Shown here: positions 22,154 through 23,274 of the stretch, one piece after another
Layout: each line of letters opens with the position of its first letter
Numbering within the stretch: the first letter of the stretch is position 1
NCBI GenBank assembly: GCA_013368325.1
Contig: JAACJK010000198.1
Span: forward strand, 1-23,274
Length of the DNA stretch: 23,274 nt
Origin: Ephemerocybe angulata
Taxonomy: Eukaryota; Basidiomycota; Agaricomycetes; Agaricales; Psathyrellaceae
Direction of reading: 5' to 3'
Program-made: the position numbers and the translations under genes
Notes under the pieces: generated by a model
The model's input: the letters and a program-made list of their open reading frames with translations, nothing else
Told to the model about the DNA's origin: nothing
Database searches by the model: none

Positions 22154-23274
22154 TCATCTCGCTTCGCCATTTCCGATAAGCATGACCCAGCGAATATTGA
22201 AACTAACCTTCCACTGTCCTTCTTTCCGTGGAACACGGACAAAGTGTATGCGACGACAACGAACGAATTACGGGGGATCTCACCGTCCCACGGGGTAGCT
22301 GATCGAGCCTGTCCAGGTCACGCTCGAGGTCCAGAACGAACCCGGTGCAATCGTAAACGGGAACTGGACACATATTATCACGTCAGCATATGGCAAGATA
22401 AAGTGGAGAGAAGGGAAAGCACACGTACTGGTTTCCTCGATGCCAAGGCTAAACGAGTCCCCAACAGGTGCAGACGTAGACCCCGACGCGGAGGCAGTGG
22501 CCGGACTCGGTTTCGAGGGAGAATATCTTCTAGGGGCGGGAACATCACCGTCTTCATAAATGCGAGGTTAGGTACGATATATGCGAGGGTTAGAAGTATC
22601 TTACCACCGAACAAAGACTTTGAGCAGAACTGCATCTCGTCCATCCCCAACTGCGCACCAAGAAGCTCCTTCGAAAAGGCGGAGCAGACAAATCCTACCA
22701 TCCGCTCGAACTCCTGACTGTGGAATACGCCATGAAGCTTCTTCTGCTTGACGCCGACGGGGCAGGGCTCGGTGATATACGACTGGGTCGCCTGGACCGC
22801 GGACAGACAGATTGCAACTCTACGATCGCTGGTGTAGAGCTGGAGCTTCGTACCCGGCGGGAGCTCGCGCACCAACACACTCTGCGTGGATGCGCGAGAC
22901 GGATTGAGGAATTGCTTGTGCGACTTGAAGACGATAGCGTTTATGGCTGAACTGGATATACAGGAACGGTAAGCGAGCGGTCAGACGGAAGCGATCGCAA
23001 CGTACTCGTAGTCGAGCAGAGGACAGTCGTCAATCCAGTTGCTGAATGAATAAGTACCCTTCCCGGCTACATCCGTCCACAATTGAAACTTGCCCGACCT
23101 GTAACCGCCGATAGAGCTGGTAAGTCGTTTATACCACCTATCTTTCAACGAACAGGACGAACCATACAGGATCTAAGTCTTCGTACGTTTTCTTCAGGGC
23201 CGGGTCTTGCAGAGCTTCGTCCATGACCTGACAGGTTTCGGGAGGTGTGCGAGCCTTGTTGAAATACGCGCCCG
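22154..23274 (-). CDS. Companion gene 2, right copy: 3' part only, cut by the window edge
   Basis: This repeats 4838-5961, that is exons 12 to 9 and the end of exon 8, and runs off the right edge. Exons and introns match the left copy. Single bases are missing near 22219 (the KKGQW region) and near 22290 (the PRWDG region), and each breaks the frame that is open in the left copy. Smaller differences lie in the intron near 22400 and in the intron 8 region near 23103. The left copy should be taken as the better version of this segment. Confidence 0.8.

Larger units (their letters stand above)
17310..23274. repeat. Right copy of the ~17.31 kb head-to-tail repeated unit (partial)
   Basis: This is the direct repeat of 1-5961 and it runs to the right window edge. 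Up to about 21600 it preserves the Rep-helicase reading frame where the left copy is broken. From about 21690 to the end it is usually the shorter copy, and two of its deletions (near 22219 and 22290) break a frame that the left copy keeps open. The two copies thus have complementary error zones at opposite ends. This fits a circular or tandemly repeated molecule assembled past one full turn, better than an old diverged duplication. Confidence 0.97.

Noticed and set aside
1..23274. Reading the two ~6 kb direct repeats as long terminal repeats of a retroelement
   Set aside because: The repeats are made of coding sequence of the same genes that continue into the middle, they extend to both window edges, and no reverse transcriptase, integrase or Gag-like sequence is present.

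Overview
The window looks like nuclear DNA of a basidiomycete fungus, most likely an agaricomycete, built around a large Helitron (rolling-circle transposon). The evidence is a Rep-helicase protein with an HUH motif, a two-tyrosine motif and a PIF1-type helicase, plus many short (49-68 nt) GT-AG introns, several with CTGAC/CTAAC-like branch points. No tRNA, rRNA, CRISPR or bacterial-type gene was seen.

The overall layout is a redundancy. Bases 1-5961 recur in the same orientation as 17310-23274, with a period of about 17.31 kb. I count about 22 differences in roughly 5.96 kb, all but one of them 1-2 base indels. Reading frames show that the left copy carries the errors over its first ~4.1 kb, while the right copy carries them near its right end (from about 21690). 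That is the pattern expected at two poorly polished contig ends. The window is therefore either one ~17.31 kb circle (or circularised assembly) read about 1.34 times, or two units of a head-to-tail tandem array. The sequence alone cannot separate these.

One unit holds three confident genes. (1) An intronless gene on the minus strand (14391-21885) for a ~2,500-residue Rep-helicase. It has a SAP-like N-terminus, a DUF6570-like region, the HUH Rep domain, a PIF1-like helicase and a C-terminal cysteine-protease-like domain. (2) A minus-strand gene that I reconstruct as 12 exons (4838-9473, ~1,332 residues). It encodes a long Ser/Pro/Thr-rich, probably nuclear protein with a compact C-terminal domain of unknown function. 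(3) A plus-strand gene of six exons (10288-11823, 423 residues) with a globular, possibly OB-fold-like region and a very acidic tail. Genes 2 and 3 diverge from an ~0.8 kb spacer that contains TATA-like boxes and a cluster of palindromes. A weak fourth gene or remnant lies at 12384-12920 on the minus strand.

My working hypothesis is a large autonomous Helitron, or Helitron-derived circle, carrying two companion proteins that may assist the Rep-helicase, for example in nuclear assembly and single-strand DNA handling. The Rep-helicase assignment is strong, the two spliced gene models are well supported by phase-consistent introns, and the functional link between the three is inference.
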